Shown here one piece after another: positions 32,018-41,411 of a DNA stretch of 64,000 nucleotides. Source of the stretch: Erythrobacter sp. SDW2 (lineage in GTDB: Bacteria > Pseudomonadota > Alphaproteobacteria > Sphingomonadales > Sphingomonadaceae); the NCBI RefSeq assembly GCF_021431965.1, contig NZ_CP090370.1:2170001-2234000 (forward strand), read 5' to 3'. The first letter of the stretch is position 1, and each line of letters opens with the position of its first letter. The notes below the pieces were generated by a model that worked only from the letters and a program-made list of their open reading frames with translations, was not told the DNA's origin and did not search any database. The translations under genes were made by a program, and so were the position numbers.

Positions 32018-34405
32018 TCAGAACGAACACTCGGCCCCTTCAGGCAATGCCTGGCGCTCGATCCTGGCGACCTGCAGCACCAGCGGCGCATCGCTGCGAA
32101 GCGTGATGCTGTCGCCCAGCCCCGGCACACAGGCGCCGGTGATGATCATCTCGCGCCAGCCTTTGCCTGCGCTCAGTTCCAGCTGGCGGGTGATATCGAT
32201 CTGCGTATCTCCGACCGTGACTGTCACCTTGCCCGATGGCGCGGTGGCGAGGTTGTAGAGAATGCGATAGTCGCCGCTCCCCCCGCCGCTCTGGGCCAGC
32301 GACAGCGAAGCACCAGGTCCGAAAGTGATCTCGCGCGCATCTTCCTGACGGTCCTTGTCGACCCCGCGGGCAACGATTCCGCCGCCTTCGCCGCGAAGGT
32401 TCGGCAGGTTCGCGGTTCCCGCACGCGCCACGATCCCGTCAGAGAGGCGACCCATATCATACCAGGCAGCAGCGGCGGGCTGGTCGAGGTATCCGCATGT
32501 TTCATCGAGCTCGGCTGTCGGCGTCGTGTCGCGGAGTGAACGCCCATATCCGCGATCGAACAACGCTCCTTCCGGACCGTTGACCGGCGCTCCGCCGCAA
32601 TCGGCAGGCCAGCTGAACGAAAGGCGGCCGGTCGCCTCGACCTTGCCGAACAGGACGTCTGCCACACCGCCACCCTCGCTCCCGGGTAGCCAGCTGGCGA
32701 CAAATGCGTCAGCCGCGTTGATCTCGCGGTTCATCCACATCGGACGGCCCGAGAGGAATACTGCCACAGTCGGAATGCCTTGGGCCTTGAACTTGCGTAG
32801 CAGTGCGAGCCCTTCTTCGTCGCTGAAGACCATCGTCTTGCGGTCTCCGGCGAACTCTGCATAGGGCTGTTCGCCAAAGACGACGACGGCGGCATCAACC
32901 GGGCTTGCCGGGACCGAGCCATCTTTCGACAGGACGGCTGTAGCATTGATCTCGCGCGCAGCCTCGGCAATGCCCTGGTAGATCGAAGTCGCCCCCGGGA
33001 AATAGTCGTTGGTCAATTCGCGACCGCCCTGCCAGGTCAGCGTCCACCCACCTGAAGCCTGGGCGATGCTGTCGGCAGCAACCCCCGCCACAAGGATCGT
33101 CGCGCCTTCCTTCTGCAATGGCAACACGCCGTCGTTCTTGAGAATGACCTGCGACTTGGCGACCGCTTCGCGCGCAATCGCGCGGTGCTCGGGCGAACCG
33201 AGCAGAGCCATATTGCCGGCATTGGGTCGCTCGGATGGCTTGACCGCATCCTCGTCGAGCAAGCCCGCACGCAGCTTGACACGCAGCACCCGTCCGACAG
33301 CCTCGTCGAGCCGCGCCAGCGGGATCGTGCCGTCCTTCACTTGCGCGACGAGGTTTTCCAGTAGCGGTTTCCACTCGTCCGGCACCATGTAGATATCGAG
33401 CCCGGCCAGCAACGCCTGCGGACAATCGGTCACCGTGCAGCCCCGGACCTGGCCGTGACCGTTCCAGTCGCCGACCACCAGCCCATCGAATCCCAATTCA
33501 CCGCGCAGGTAGTCGGTCAGCATCGGCTTGTTGCCGTGCATTTTTTCGCCGTTGATCGAGTTGAAGCTGGCCATCACGGCCTGGACCCCGGCATCGACCG
33601 CCACCGGATACGGCACGGCATGGATTTTCTTGAGCTCTTCGATGTCCCCATTGACGTCGCCGGTATCGATACCCTGCTCGGTACCTCCATCGCCGAAGAA
33701 GTGCTTGGCCGTGGCGATAACCCGCCCGGCGCCCAGGAAATCCTTGCTGCCGGGCGTACCCTGCAGGCCTTCGACCAGCGCCTTGCCAAGCTTGGCGACC
33801 AATAGCGGATCTTCCGAGTAGCTCTCGTAGGTCCGGCCCCAGCGGTCATCCTGTGCGATGGCGACGGTAGGCGAGAAGTTCCAGTCGATCCCCGTGACTT
33901 CAATCTCGGTCGCGGTGGCCGCGCCGATCCGCCGGACCAGGTCGGCATCGCCTGTCGCCCCCAACCCGATGTTGTGCGGGAAGATGGTGGCGCGCACGAC
34001 ATTGGTGTGGCCATGGACCGCGTCGGTGCCCCACATGGTCGGGATCACCGGCTCACCGCCGGGCAGAGGCCGGACCGATGCCTCGTACATCTCATCGGCA
34101 AGTCGCAGCCATTCGCCTGCCTCGGCGAATTCGTCGCCATAAGGGCCGCCGTTGCCACCGTTGAGATAGCTGCCGAAGCGATACCGCTCCATATCCGCAG
34201 CGGTGAAACTATTGATCTGTGGCTGGATCAGCTGTCCGACCTTGCGCTCCACGCTCATGCGCGAAAGGATATCGGCAATCCGCTCGTCTTCCGTTTGCGG
34301 TACAGCAACTGCGGTTTCCACAGGCGGCGCACCGGCGCACCCGGCCAGCCCCGGTGCCAGCGCCAGCGACGCACATGCTGCAACAAGCCAATGACGGCGA
34401 ACCAT
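32018..34405 (-). CDS. GH3 family beta-glucosidase/exo-glucanase (lipoprotein)
   Basis: A 795-residue secreted GH3 glycosidase with a lipoprotein signal (LAPGLAGCAG, lipidated C23). The nucleophile Asp is D313 in LVVGDWNGHGQV. Other family motifs are IPTMWGTDAVHGHTNV, ATAKHFFGDGGTEQGID and QVILKNDGVLPLQ of the second domain. A further C-terminal domain of about 200 residues is like that of exo-1,4/1,3-beta-glucosidases. It would release glucose from beta-glucan oligomers in the periplasm or at the outer membrane. It has GGGGAG before its start and a candidate LacI operator 27 bases upstream. Confidence 0.93.
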   Translation of the reverse strand: MVRRHWLVAACASLALAPGLAGCAGAPPVETAVAVPQTEDERIADILSRMSVERKVGQLIQPQINSFTAADMERYRFGSYLNGGNGGPYGDEFAEAGEWLRLADEMYEASVRPLPGGEPVIPTMWGTDAVHGHTNVVRATIFPHNIGLGATGDADLVRRIGAATATEIEVTGIDWNFSPTVAIAQDDRWGRTYESYSEDPLLVAKLGKALVEGLQGTPGSKDFLGAGRVIATAKHFFGDGGTEQGIDTGDVNGDIEELKKIHAVPYPVAVDAGVQAVMASFNSINGEKMHGNKPMLTDYLRGELGFDGLVVGDWNGHGQVRGCTVTDCPQALLAGLDIYMVPDEWKPLLENLVAQVKDGTIPLARLDEAVGRVLRVKLRAGLLDEDAVKPSERPNAGNMALLGSPEHRAIAREAVAKSQVILKNDGVLPLQKEGATILVAGVAADSIAQASGGWTLTWQGGRELTNDYFPGATSIYQGIAEAAREINATAVLSKDGSVPASPVDAAVVVFGEQPYAEFAGDRKTMVFSDEEGLALLRKFKAQGIPTVAVFLSGRPMWMNREINAADAFVASWLPGSEGGGVADVLFGKVEATGRLSFSWPADCGGAPVNGPEGALFDRGYGRSLRDTTPTAELDETCGYLDQPAAAAWYDMGRLSDGIVARAGTANLPNLRGEGGGIVARGVDKDRQEDAREITFGPGASLSLAQSGGGSGDYRILYNLATAPSGKVTVTVGDTQIDITRQLELSAGKGWREMIITGACVPGLGDSITLRSDAPLVLQVARIERQALPEGAECSF

Positions 34406-34431
34406 TCCACTCCCCTTTACATCCCTGTTGG

Positions 34432-34447
34432 GAACGTTCTCAACGTT
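34432..34447. promoter_or_regulatory. Candidate LacI-family operator upstream of the GH3 gene
   Basis: A perfect palindrome GAACGTTC (34432-34439), with a second AACGTT 3 bases later (34442-34447). It lies between the upstream MFS gene and the GH3 start. The central AACGTT pair fits LacI-family operators and matches the site near the TonB receptor. Confidence 0.5.
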
Positions 34448-34478
34448 AGCGGGGTGAAACCGGATTGCAAGCCGGAAA

Positions 34479-35687
34479 TTACCCCGCCCTTGGAAAACGG
34501 GCGAGACTTACCAGGAGGATGGCCGCGATCAGAGCAAGCATCGCCAGCAGCCAGAAAAGGCCGCCAAAGCCGAACAACGGCACCATCTTGAGTGCGAGCC
34601 AAGGCATGATCAGCGACGGCACCGTATTGGTCAGGTTGAACAGGCCAAGGTCCCTGCCCCGGCGCCGTGCTCGCGGCAGCACCCGTAGCGTCTGCGCGGA
34701 ATGGAGCGAGAGGAACACGGAGGCGGCGAGGCCGAACAGCACATAGCCTGCAATGGCAATCTCCAATCCCTGCGAGACTGCCATCACCACCAGGCCGACT
34801 GCCGTGAGAACCGCACAGCACGCCAGCGGCAGGATCGGCCGCGCCCGCCGGTCCGACCAGCGACCGACAACGATCGCCAGCGGGACCGCCAGGCCCAGCA
34901 CCACCGCAAAGATCCGTGCGGTGTCGCTATCGCGAATGCTGTCGTCGATCCCGGTGAACCAGAACAGCAAATACGCGAACAATGCCGCTTCCGCGATCTG
35001 CACCAGCAGTCGAGCGAGCCACATCCGGACAACGGCCGAGCGCGACTTGAGCGCCACGGGGCGTTCCTCTTCGAAGCCCGGAGCCAAATCTGCCATCAGT
35101 TGTGGCATGGGTTCCGGCCTGCCGACCAGAACAGCGGGCAGAACCATCAAGGCGACCAGGAACGCTACGATCCACAGCCGCATTTCCGGCCCGGCAAGAT
35201 CGGGAATTGTCACGAGCGCCCCGGACAATGCTCCGAGCGCCGGAGCGAGGGCCAACAAGCCGCCCAGCGTTCCCTTCTGGCTGTCAGGTACGCAATCGCC
35301 CGCCCACGCCGCGAGCGGTGCCAGCATCATGTTGAGTCCGATTTGCCACAGCACGATCATTGCGGCGAGCATCGGAAAGCTCTGCGCCAGCGGCATCGAG
35401 ACAAGCAGCGCGCAAGACAGCAGCAATCCGGCTATGACCCAGCCTCGACGATGCCCGGTGAGGTCGCTCAGCCAACCGAACAGGATATTCGCGGTGCTCG
35501 CCGCCAAGGCTCCGCCAAGGGTTATGTAGGCGAGAGCGCCAACGTCGGCCTCGCCGCCGGACATGGCGGTGATCCGAACCGGCAACAGCACTGTCAGGAA
35601 TGGAACGTAGGCGACCGCACCGCCCGCCGCAGCAAGCGCATAGAGCAACAGGAACCGCGTCGACTGGCGCTTGCTCGCGTCAGCCAT
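34479..35687 (-). CDS. MFS transporter in the glucan locus
   Basis: A 402-residue, 12-span MFS transporter. It begins with FLLLYALAAAGGAVAYVPFLTVLLPVRI, then GWLSDLTGHRRGWVIAGLLLS (motif A after span 2), and ends with LLAMLALIAAILLVSLARFPRAG. It probably exports or imports sugars, as MFS genes of this kind often sit in TonB-linked sugar loci. It lies 8 bases after the LacI regulator stop and 74 bases before the GH3 gene. The substrate is unknown. Confidence 0.88.
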   Translation of the reverse strand: MADASKRQSTRFLLLYALAAAGGAVAYVPFLTVLLPVRITAMSGGEADVGALAYITLGGALAASTANILFGWLSDLTGHRRGWVIAGLLLSCALLVSMPLAQSFPMLAAMIVLWQIGLNMMLAPLAAWAGDCVPDSQKGTLGGLLALAPALGALSGALVTIPDLAGPEMRLWIVAFLVALMVLPAVLVGRPEPMPQLMADLAPGFEEERPVALKSRSAVVRMWLARLLVQIAEAALFAYLLFWFTGIDDSIRDSDTARIFAVVLGLAVPLAIVVGRWSDRRARPILPLACCAVLTAVGLVVMAVSQGLEIAIAGYVLFGLAASVFLSLHSAQTLRVLPRARRRGRDLGLFNLTNTVPSLIMPWLALKMVPLFGFGGLFWLLAMLALIAAILLVSLARFPRAG

Positions 35688-35695
35688 GGTGCGGG

Positions 35696-36760
35696 TCAGT
35701 CATTGGCGTGCTGGCGCGGTGGTGCGGTCGAGCCCCGCTCGATCAGGGTGCCGCGAACCCGGACAGGCTCGTCCGGCCAATTGCCCTCGCGGGCCGCATC
35801 AATCAGCAGTTCGACGGCGCGCGAGGTGGTTTGTGCGATGGGCTGGTCCACTGCCGTCAGCGCTGGCTGGGTGAAATTGACGATCGGGGTGTTGTCGAAG
35901 CTGATCAGCGACAGGTCGGCCGGGACATTAATGCCCATGGCGCGCGCGGTGTCGAGGGTTGCCAGCGCCATCTGATCGCTGCTGGCGATGATCGCCGTCG
36001 GTCTTTCGGGCAGTTCGAGCAGCTTGCGGGCAGCGGCCAGGCCAGAGTCATACCCGAAGTCGCCCTTCTCCAACAAGCCGTCAACCTTGAAGCCGGCCCG
36101 GGTCATCGCTCGGGTCCAGCCATCGACACGCCATCCGCTGAGCGAATACTCCGACGGTCCGGCGATGAATCCGATCCGCTCATGGCCAAGCCCGATCAGA
36201 TAATCCGTCGCCATTGCGGCGTTATGCTCGTCCCCCATGGTCATGGCGATGCCCGGTCCCCCGGCGACTGAACCGATCCGGGCGAAGGGGATAGCTTTCT
36301 CGGCAAGGAACCGGGTGATGTTCCGGTTTTCCGAGTGCGGCGGGGTCAGAATTACCCCGTCCGGCTGCAGCGAAGCAATCGTGCCGGCCAGTTCCCGCTC
36401 GACATGGTCCACATGGGTATCGACCAGTTCCACCATCATACGGTAGCCATATTTCCCGGCCGTCAGCATGCCGCCGAGGAGCATCTGGTTGACCCAGTCG
36501 CTGCCCTGCCGCGCTTCCCATTCGGCAATGGTACGCTCGCGATCATTAAGCGCGAGGATGAGATAGGAATGCGACCCGCTCATCCGCTGGGCAGCGATCG
36601 AGGGGACATAGCCCAGCTTGTCGATCGAGGCCTGCACCCGCTCCTTCATCTCGGGGCGAACGTTGGGACCGTCGTTGATGACACGGCTGACGGTCTGCAG
36701 GGACACCCCTGCATCTGCTGCCACGTGCTTGATCGTGACCGCCTGACGCCGTCTTGCCAT
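35696..36760 (-). CDS. LacI-family transcriptional regulator
   Basis: A 354-residue LacI/GalR repressor. The N-terminal HTH is VTIKHVAADAGVSLQTVSRVINDGPNVRPEMKERVQASIDKLGYVPSIAAQRMSG, followed by a periplasmic-binding-protein-like effector domain (PDGVILTPPHSEN, AMATDYLIGLGHERIGFIAG, ADLSLISFDN). The start at 36760 (MARRRQ) has the GGGAGGG site 9 bases upstream; the in-frame ATG at 36769 is directly on it. It is 1 base from the GH16 stop. It likely controls the surrounding glucan genes through the AACGTT palindromes. The inducer is inferred to be a sugar. Confidence 0.92.
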   Translation of the reverse strand: MARRRQAVTIKHVAADAGVSLQTVSRVINDGPNVRPEMKERVQASIDKLGYVPSIAAQRMSGSHSYLILALNDRERTIAEWEARQGSDWVNQMLLGGMLTAGKYGYRMMVELVDTHVDHVERELAGTIASLQPDGVILTPPHSENRNITRFLAEKAIPFARIGSVAGGPGIAMTMGDEHNAAMATDYLIGLGHERIGFIAGPSEYSLSGWRVDGWTRAMTRAGFKVDGLLEKGDFGYDSGLAAARKLLELPERPTAIIASSDQMALATLDTARAMGINVPADLSLISFDNTPIVNFTQPALTAVDQPIAQTTSRAVELLIDAAREGNWPDEPVRVRGTLIERGSTAPPRQHAND

Positions 36761-36761
36761 G

Positions 36762-37745
36762 TTAATCATCCCTCCCGAGGATGCAGGACCTGCCGGTAGC
36801 GGTGTCGTCGGCGCATTGCCAGACCCGGACCCAGTCGACCAACATCCGCTTGGGGAAACCGCTCTCATCCACGCCGCCCAGGGCCCGTTCTTCCGGCAGC
36901 CCGCCGCCAATGGCTAGGTTGAGCAGCAGGTGGAAACGCTGGTCGAACGGCGCATCGGGATCGTCTGTGGAGGTTGTGTACCAGTCCTCCGCCCGCTTGG
37001 TGGCATAAACCTGCCCATCCACGCTCCAGGTGATAATGCCCTCGCCCCATTCGATGCCGAAGGTGTGATACCCGCCGTCGAGCACTGGGGGATAGGGAAT
37101 TTCCGTGCTGGTCAGCGCATTATCGGGCCAACCGCCACCGAAATGGAGCGTGCCAAGGATGGTGTTCTCGCCGCCTTCCTCACAGCCCTTGTCCGCCGGG
37201 CATTCAACGCCGAGATTGACGGCCTCGAGGATGTCGATTTCGCCCGACCGGGCCCAGCCGCCATAGACATTGTCTTCAGGCAGCATCCAGATGGCGGGCC
37301 AGGTGCCCTGCCCTTGCGGCAAGGCCGCGCGGACTTCGATCTTGCCATACTTCCACGACGCTTTCCCTCGCGTCACCAGGCGCGCGCTGGAGAAAGGCTT
37401 CGTCGCCTTGGCATCGGGGTCTGCCTGCCCGGCAGCGATGCTTGGCGGAAACGCCGGCCCGGTGCTCTTCTCCTTGCGCGCGGTGATCACCAGCGCGCCG
37501 TCCTCGACCGAGGCGTTGCGCTCGCTGTCGGTATAGCACTGCCGCTCGTTGTTGCCGCCGCCCCAGCAGTTGATGTCGAAGTCCCACTTGCTGCGATCAA
37601 TAGCATCGCCGTCGAACTCGTCCGACCAGACCAGCGTCCACCAAGAATCTTCGCTGGCCGGAGCCGGCCCACTAGCAGTCGCACAGCCCGCAAATGCGAA
37701 AGCCGCCGACCCTGCCAACATCGTCCTCAGTGCACTCGAGATCAT
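36762..37745 (-). CDS. GH16 family endo-beta-glucanase (laminarinase-like lipoprotein)
   Basis: A 327-residue GH16 hydrolase. A lipoprotein signal (MLAGSAAFAFAGCAT) precedes the mature domain. The catalytic motif is EIDILE (E169, D171, E174), with the WTLVWSDEFDG start and WPAIWML, HTFGIEW segments. GH16 enzymes with this motif cleave beta-1,3 or mixed-linkage glucans such as laminarin. It probably acts outside the cell or at the outer membrane, producing oligomers for the TonB receptor. It has AAGGGGATTGGG upstream. It is separated from the receptor gene by a hairpin terminator. Confidence 0.92.
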   Translation of the reverse strand: MISSALRTMLAGSAAFAFAGCATASGPAPASEDSWWTLVWSDEFDGDAIDRSKWDFDINCWGGGNNERQCYTDSERNASVEDGALVITARKEKSTGPAFPPSIAAGQADPDAKATKPFSSARLVTRGKASWKYGKIEVRAALPQGQGTWPAIWMLPEDNVYGGWARSGEIDILEAVNLGVECPADKGCEEGGENTILGTLHFGGGWPDNALTSTEIPYPPVLDGGYHTFGIEWGEGIITWSVDGQVYATKRAEDWYTTSTDDPDAPFDQRFHLLLNLAIGGGLPEERALGGVDESGFPKRMLVDWVRVWQCADDTATGRSCILGRDD

Positions 37746-37780
37746 TGCCCAATCCCCTTACAACGCCTTGCCCGCAAAGG

Positions 37781-37814
37781 AAAAGGCGGGTTCCTGCCGA
37801 AACAGGAACCCGCC
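37781..37814 (-). terminator. Intrinsic terminator after the TonB receptor gene
   Basis: A perfect 12-bp stem GGCGGGTTCCTG/CAGGAACCCGCC (37785-37796 and 37803-37814) with a 6-base loop. On the minus strand it is followed by TTTTCCTTT. It sits 27 bases past the receptor stop and 36 bases before the GH16 start, so it likely lowers read-through from the receptor gene into the enzyme genes. Confidence 0.85.
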
Positions 37815-37840
37815 CTCATCCCAATACCCTAACGCATCGA

Positions 37841-40800
37841 TCAGAAGTCGAAGCGCGCCAGGAAGGTGAAGCGACGGTCGTTGCGGAAGGCCGAGCGGGT
37901 GATCCGCGTGCCGTCGAAATCGACCACCTGGGTCGTCCGGGTAACCGAGTCGAGCAGGTTGACCCCCTGGACGCCGAGCTTGATCTGGTCGGTCACCGCA
38001 TAGAAGATCGACGCATCGAGCTGGCCCGAAGCTTCCTGCCAGATCGGCGAGAACGGGAAGATGTCGTCGCGCGGCGTGATCAGGAAGTCCGAGCGCCAGT
38101 TGTAGGCGGCACGGGCCGCGAACGGTCCCTTCTCGTAGAAGATTGTCGCGTTTATTGTGTGGTCGGAAATCCCCGCCAGCGGCTGGGCGGAAGCAAACGG
38201 ACTGCGCTGGGCGCCGCCAACCTGCGTGTTGATGAAGTCGCCACCGTCGACATAGGTGTAGGTCAGCTGGGTCCCGAACCCGCTCAGCAGACCCGGCAGG
38301 AAGTCGAAGGTCTGCTGGTAAGCCAGTTCGACTCCCTTCAGCGTGCCGCCTTGCGAGTTGATCGGGCCGTTCACTTCGACCGGGATCGTCGTTCCGCCCG
38401 GGCTGGTGTATTCGACGACATCGGCACCGCCGCTGACGATACCCTTGATATCCTTGAGGAAGAACGAGGCGGTCAGCGAGCCGACATCGTCGAAGTACCA
38501 CTCGGCCGACAGGTCGTAGTTCCACGATTCGACCGGGCGGACGTTGCGATTGCCGGTAAACAGCTGGAACAGCGGTCCGGTTTCAAGCGTGCCTTCCGCG
38601 CGCAGGTCGTTGGTATTGTCGCCGATGGCCCCGCCAGCAGTGAACAACTGCAGATCGGGCCGGGAAATGCCCTTTGACACCGCAGCGCGGAAAAGAAGGC
38701 CATTGCCGATGTCCAGTTTGACATTGAACGCCGGCAACCAGTGATCGAAGGTGATGTCGCGATCGTCGATCAGGAATTCGCCGGTGAACGCATTGGCGAA
38801 CTCCTGCTGGCGAGCGGCCGACAGGCTGCAGTAGCCCGGCAGGGTCTGCCCCGGCGGGGTCTGGTTACATTGTCCCACGATTTCCACGACTTGTACGATG
38901 CCGTCGCCGTTACCGGCCGGGCCGTTGTCGAAGAAGAAGCCGTTGGGGAAACCGATCAGGCCCGCAGTACGCACCTTGGTCTGGACATAGCGCAAGCCGA
39001 AGTTGCCATCGATGTTCCAGCCATTGTCCAGATCCTTGCCGAAATCGACCCGGGCATAGGCGGCCTTGGTCGTTTCGCCGACCGTCGAGACTTCGGGCGG
39101 ACAGAACGGATCGCAGGGGACGACGGTGCCGTCGATCTGAGTGAATGAACGGTCCTGCACCCCGAAGAACGGGTTCGGCGTCTGCGAGAAGGTATTGATT
39201 TCCCGTGCCTGGCGGGCCGATTCTCCCGAAAGGTATTCGCCAAGGAAGTCGTCACCACCGAAGAACCAGGCCGCGCCGTTCTCGATCGGCGTCGGCGCAT
39301 TGCCGCGCTGGAAGCCGTCGCCGAAGGGGTTGCGGACCTGCGAATAGTTCGGGAAATCGTCGGTGTAGGCGCCGCCTGCGATGGCGAATTCCTGGCCGGG
39401 TAGGCCGGTGTAGAACCGGCCGGGCTGGAACGGGCAATTCGGACCCGATCCCCACGGAGCGCAGCCCGCCCGGCCCGCCCACGGAGCCGACAGGTTGCCC
39501 CAGGTGCTGAAATTGGTGTTGCGGTTGGTCCGCTCGCGATCGCTCCACCGAACCCCGAAGCGGGCCTTCTTGAAGAAGCCATCGTCGCTGATGTCGTATT
39601 CGCCATCGAAGCGGAGCGTGTCGAGGTCGCCTTCGTTCCGCTCGAGACTGTCGAGCAGGAACCAGTAATAGGTATAGAACCCGCTGGAGAAGTAGTCCGC
39701 CGGCGAACCGGCCGGGGCGAGGAATTCCACCAGGGGCGTATCGCCGCTGGCATCGATCGAGACATCGGCCCAGGTGTTCATCGCCCCGATGATCGAGTCC
39801 CGCGACAGTTCGGACTCGACGCGCTGCGCCTCGAAACTCAGCCGCAGCCGGTCGGTCACCGACCACTTGAGATCGAACGAGAAATCCTGCGTGATCGACG
39901 TGGTGTCGCGCTGGAAGCGCAGCGATTCCATCGGGATACCGCCACGGCCGAAGGGCGTCGCATAGGCGTCGCCGGGCCTCTGCGTCAGTATGCCCCGCTG
40001 GAATACGCCGTTATCGTCGAACTCCCACGTGCTGCCCGCGCGCGGGACCGGGAACAGGGCATCGTCGTTGACCTGTGCCAGGATCGCATACTCGTCGGTG
40101 TAAAAGGAGGTTTCGGACCGCAGCCATTCGAAGGTGACGACGAAGTCGCCGGTCGGATCCTCGTACTGGACCGTTCCCGACCATGCTTCGCGATCGCGCT
40201 CGAGTTCCGTGGTGCGGACACCGGCGCCCTTGGGAGAGATGACAGTTCCCGGCGGCGGGAAGTTCGATTCATCGAAGTTCGGCGTGCCGCCGATCCCGCC
40301 CGACCCGACCGGCAGGACGCGCAGACAGGGACCGTCGAGCGTCGCCGCACGGTAGCAAGGGTCGGTCAATTGCGATGCATCGGTGCGGCTGATCAGCTCC
40401 GAATTGGCATAGCCCAGCTGGACACCGAGCCGGCCGGCATCGTTTTCCCAGACATTGGAAGCCAGAACGGAGAATTCGGGCGACCATTCCTCTGCCATGT
40501 CGCCGAAGTTGTAACCGACCGTGCCGGCGATCTTGAAACCATTCGTGTCGAGCGGCTTGCGCGTGACGAGATTGACGATGCCGGAAATACCGCCCTCGAC
40601 CATGTCGGCGGTGACGTTCTTGAACACCTCGACACGACCGAGAAGCTCAGGCGAAACGTCGTTGAAGCTCAGCACCGTGCCGCCATTGGCGGAGAAGATG
40701 TCGCGCCCGTTGAGTTCCGAACGGACGAACGGAAGACCGCGCACGATGACGCCGGTGCCTTCGACCGAGAAGCGATCCGGGTCGCTGGTTTTCTCGAACC

Positions 40801-41140
40801 GGCCGATGTTCACCCCGGGAACGCGCTGCAGCGCTTCGGCAACCGAACGGTCGGGCAGAGCGCCTATGTCTTCCGCGGTGATGACATCGACGAAGGTGTC
40901 GGCGTCACGCTTGATGCCCTGCGCACTCTCCAGAGAAGCGCGGAAGCCGGTCACCGTAATGATGTTCTCGGCCTCGGCAGCAGGCTCCTCGGCGTCCGGC
41001 TCCTCCTCCGCATCCTGCGCAAAGGCAGGCTGCGCCATCATCGCGCACAAGGCGATGCTGGATGCGGTACCGAGCGCCAGAACGCGGCGCGAGATGGAAT
41101 TCGTATCAGTGGTGCGGCGTGACGACATAAAGCGTGACAA
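37841..41140 (-). CDS. TonB-dependent outer-membrane receptor
   Basis: A 1099-residue receptor with a signal peptide, an acidic linker (DAEEEPDAEEPAAEAE) and a TonB-box-like ENIITVTGFR. A plug follows (DVITAEDIGALPDRSVAEALQRVPGVNI, VIVRGLPFVRSELNGRD), then a large barrel ending in the RFTFLARFDF C-terminus. It matches the carbohydrate-type TonB receptors of Sphingomonadales and Caulobacter. With the GH16, GH3 and MFS genes it would import glucan oligomers. The start is a TTG (41140) because GGGAGGA lies 6 bases upstream, while the in-frame ATG at 41128 lacks a ribosome site. Confidence 0.94.
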   Translation of the reverse strand: MSRFMSSRRTTDTNSISRRVLALGTASSIALCAMMAQPAFAQDAEEEPDAEEPAAEAENIITVTGFRASLESAQGIKRDADTFVDVITAEDIGALPDRSVAEALQRVPGVNIGRFEKTSDPDRFSVEGTGVIVRGLPFVRSELNGRDIFSANGGTVLSFNDVSPELLGRVEVFKNVTADMVEGGISGIVNLVTRKPLDTNGFKIAGTVGYNFGDMAEEWSPEFSVLASNVWENDAGRLGVQLGYANSELISRTDASQLTDPCYRAATLDGPCLRVLPVGSGGIGGTPNFDESNFPPPGTVISPKGAGVRTTELERDREAWSGTVQYEDPTGDFVVTFEWLRSETSFYTDEYAILAQVNDDALFPVPRAGSTWEFDDNGVFQRGILTQRPGDAYATPFGRGGIPMESLRFQRDTTSITQDFSFDLKWSVTDRLRLSFEAQRVESELSRDSIIGAMNTWADVSIDASGDTPLVEFLAPAGSPADYFSSGFYTYYWFLLDSLERNEGDLDTLRFDGEYDISDDGFFKKARFGVRWSDRERTNRNTNFSTWGNLSAPWAGRAGCAPWGSGPNCPFQPGRFYTGLPGQEFAIAGGAYTDDFPNYSQVRNPFGDGFQRGNAPTPIENGAAWFFGGDDFLGEYLSGESARQAREINTFSQTPNPFFGVQDRSFTQIDGTVVPCDPFCPPEVSTVGETTKAAYARVDFGKDLDNGWNIDGNFGLRYVQTKVRTAGLIGFPNGFFFDNGPAGNGDGIVQVVEIVGQCNQTPPGQTLPGYCSLSAARQQEFANAFTGEFLIDDRDITFDHWLPAFNVKLDIGNGLLFRAAVSKGISRPDLQLFTAGGAIGDNTNDLRAEGTLETGPLFQLFTGNRNVRPVESWNYDLSAEWYFDDVGSLTASFFLKDIKGIVSGGADVVEYTSPGGTTIPVEVNGPINSQGGTLKGVELAYQQTFDFLPGLLSGFGTQLTYTYVDGGDFINTQVGGAQRSPFASAQPLAGISDHTINATIFYEKGPFAARAAYNWRSDFLITPRDDIFPFSPIWQEASGQLDASIFYAVTDQIKLGVQGVNLLDSVTRTTQVVDFDGTRITRSAFRNDRRFTFLARFDF

Positions 41141-41244
41141 GGCCCATCCTCCCTAAGCATCCTTCCTGCGCCAGTGGCGGCACCAGGAACCCCACGGACC
41201 ACATTCGTATGCGTTTCCGTAATTGTCGGCTAGCTGAAATTGAG

Positions 41245-41274
41245 AGCGTTCACAAGTCCGAAAATGAACGTTCA
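41245..41274. promoter_or_regulatory. Candidate LacI-family operator between receptor and halogenase
   Basis: A perfect palindrome TGAACGTTCA (41265-41274) followed by CAA, and a partial copy AGCGTTCACAA (41245-41255), giving two half-overlapping CGTTCACAA repeats. It lies in the 271-base divergent gap and matches the site before the GH3 gene. Both genes could be controlled from it. Confidence 0.55.
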
Positions 41275-41411
41275 CAATTCTCCTGTTGCATGCTAGCAAC
41301 AATGGCGCATCCGGCAGGGCGGTGATGGTGGGCAAGCTGGCCTTTGGGCTCATGTTGCTTCCCTCCTCCACCGGCGATAGCCTGACATGACAAGGGACGG
41401 GACCGAAAGAC

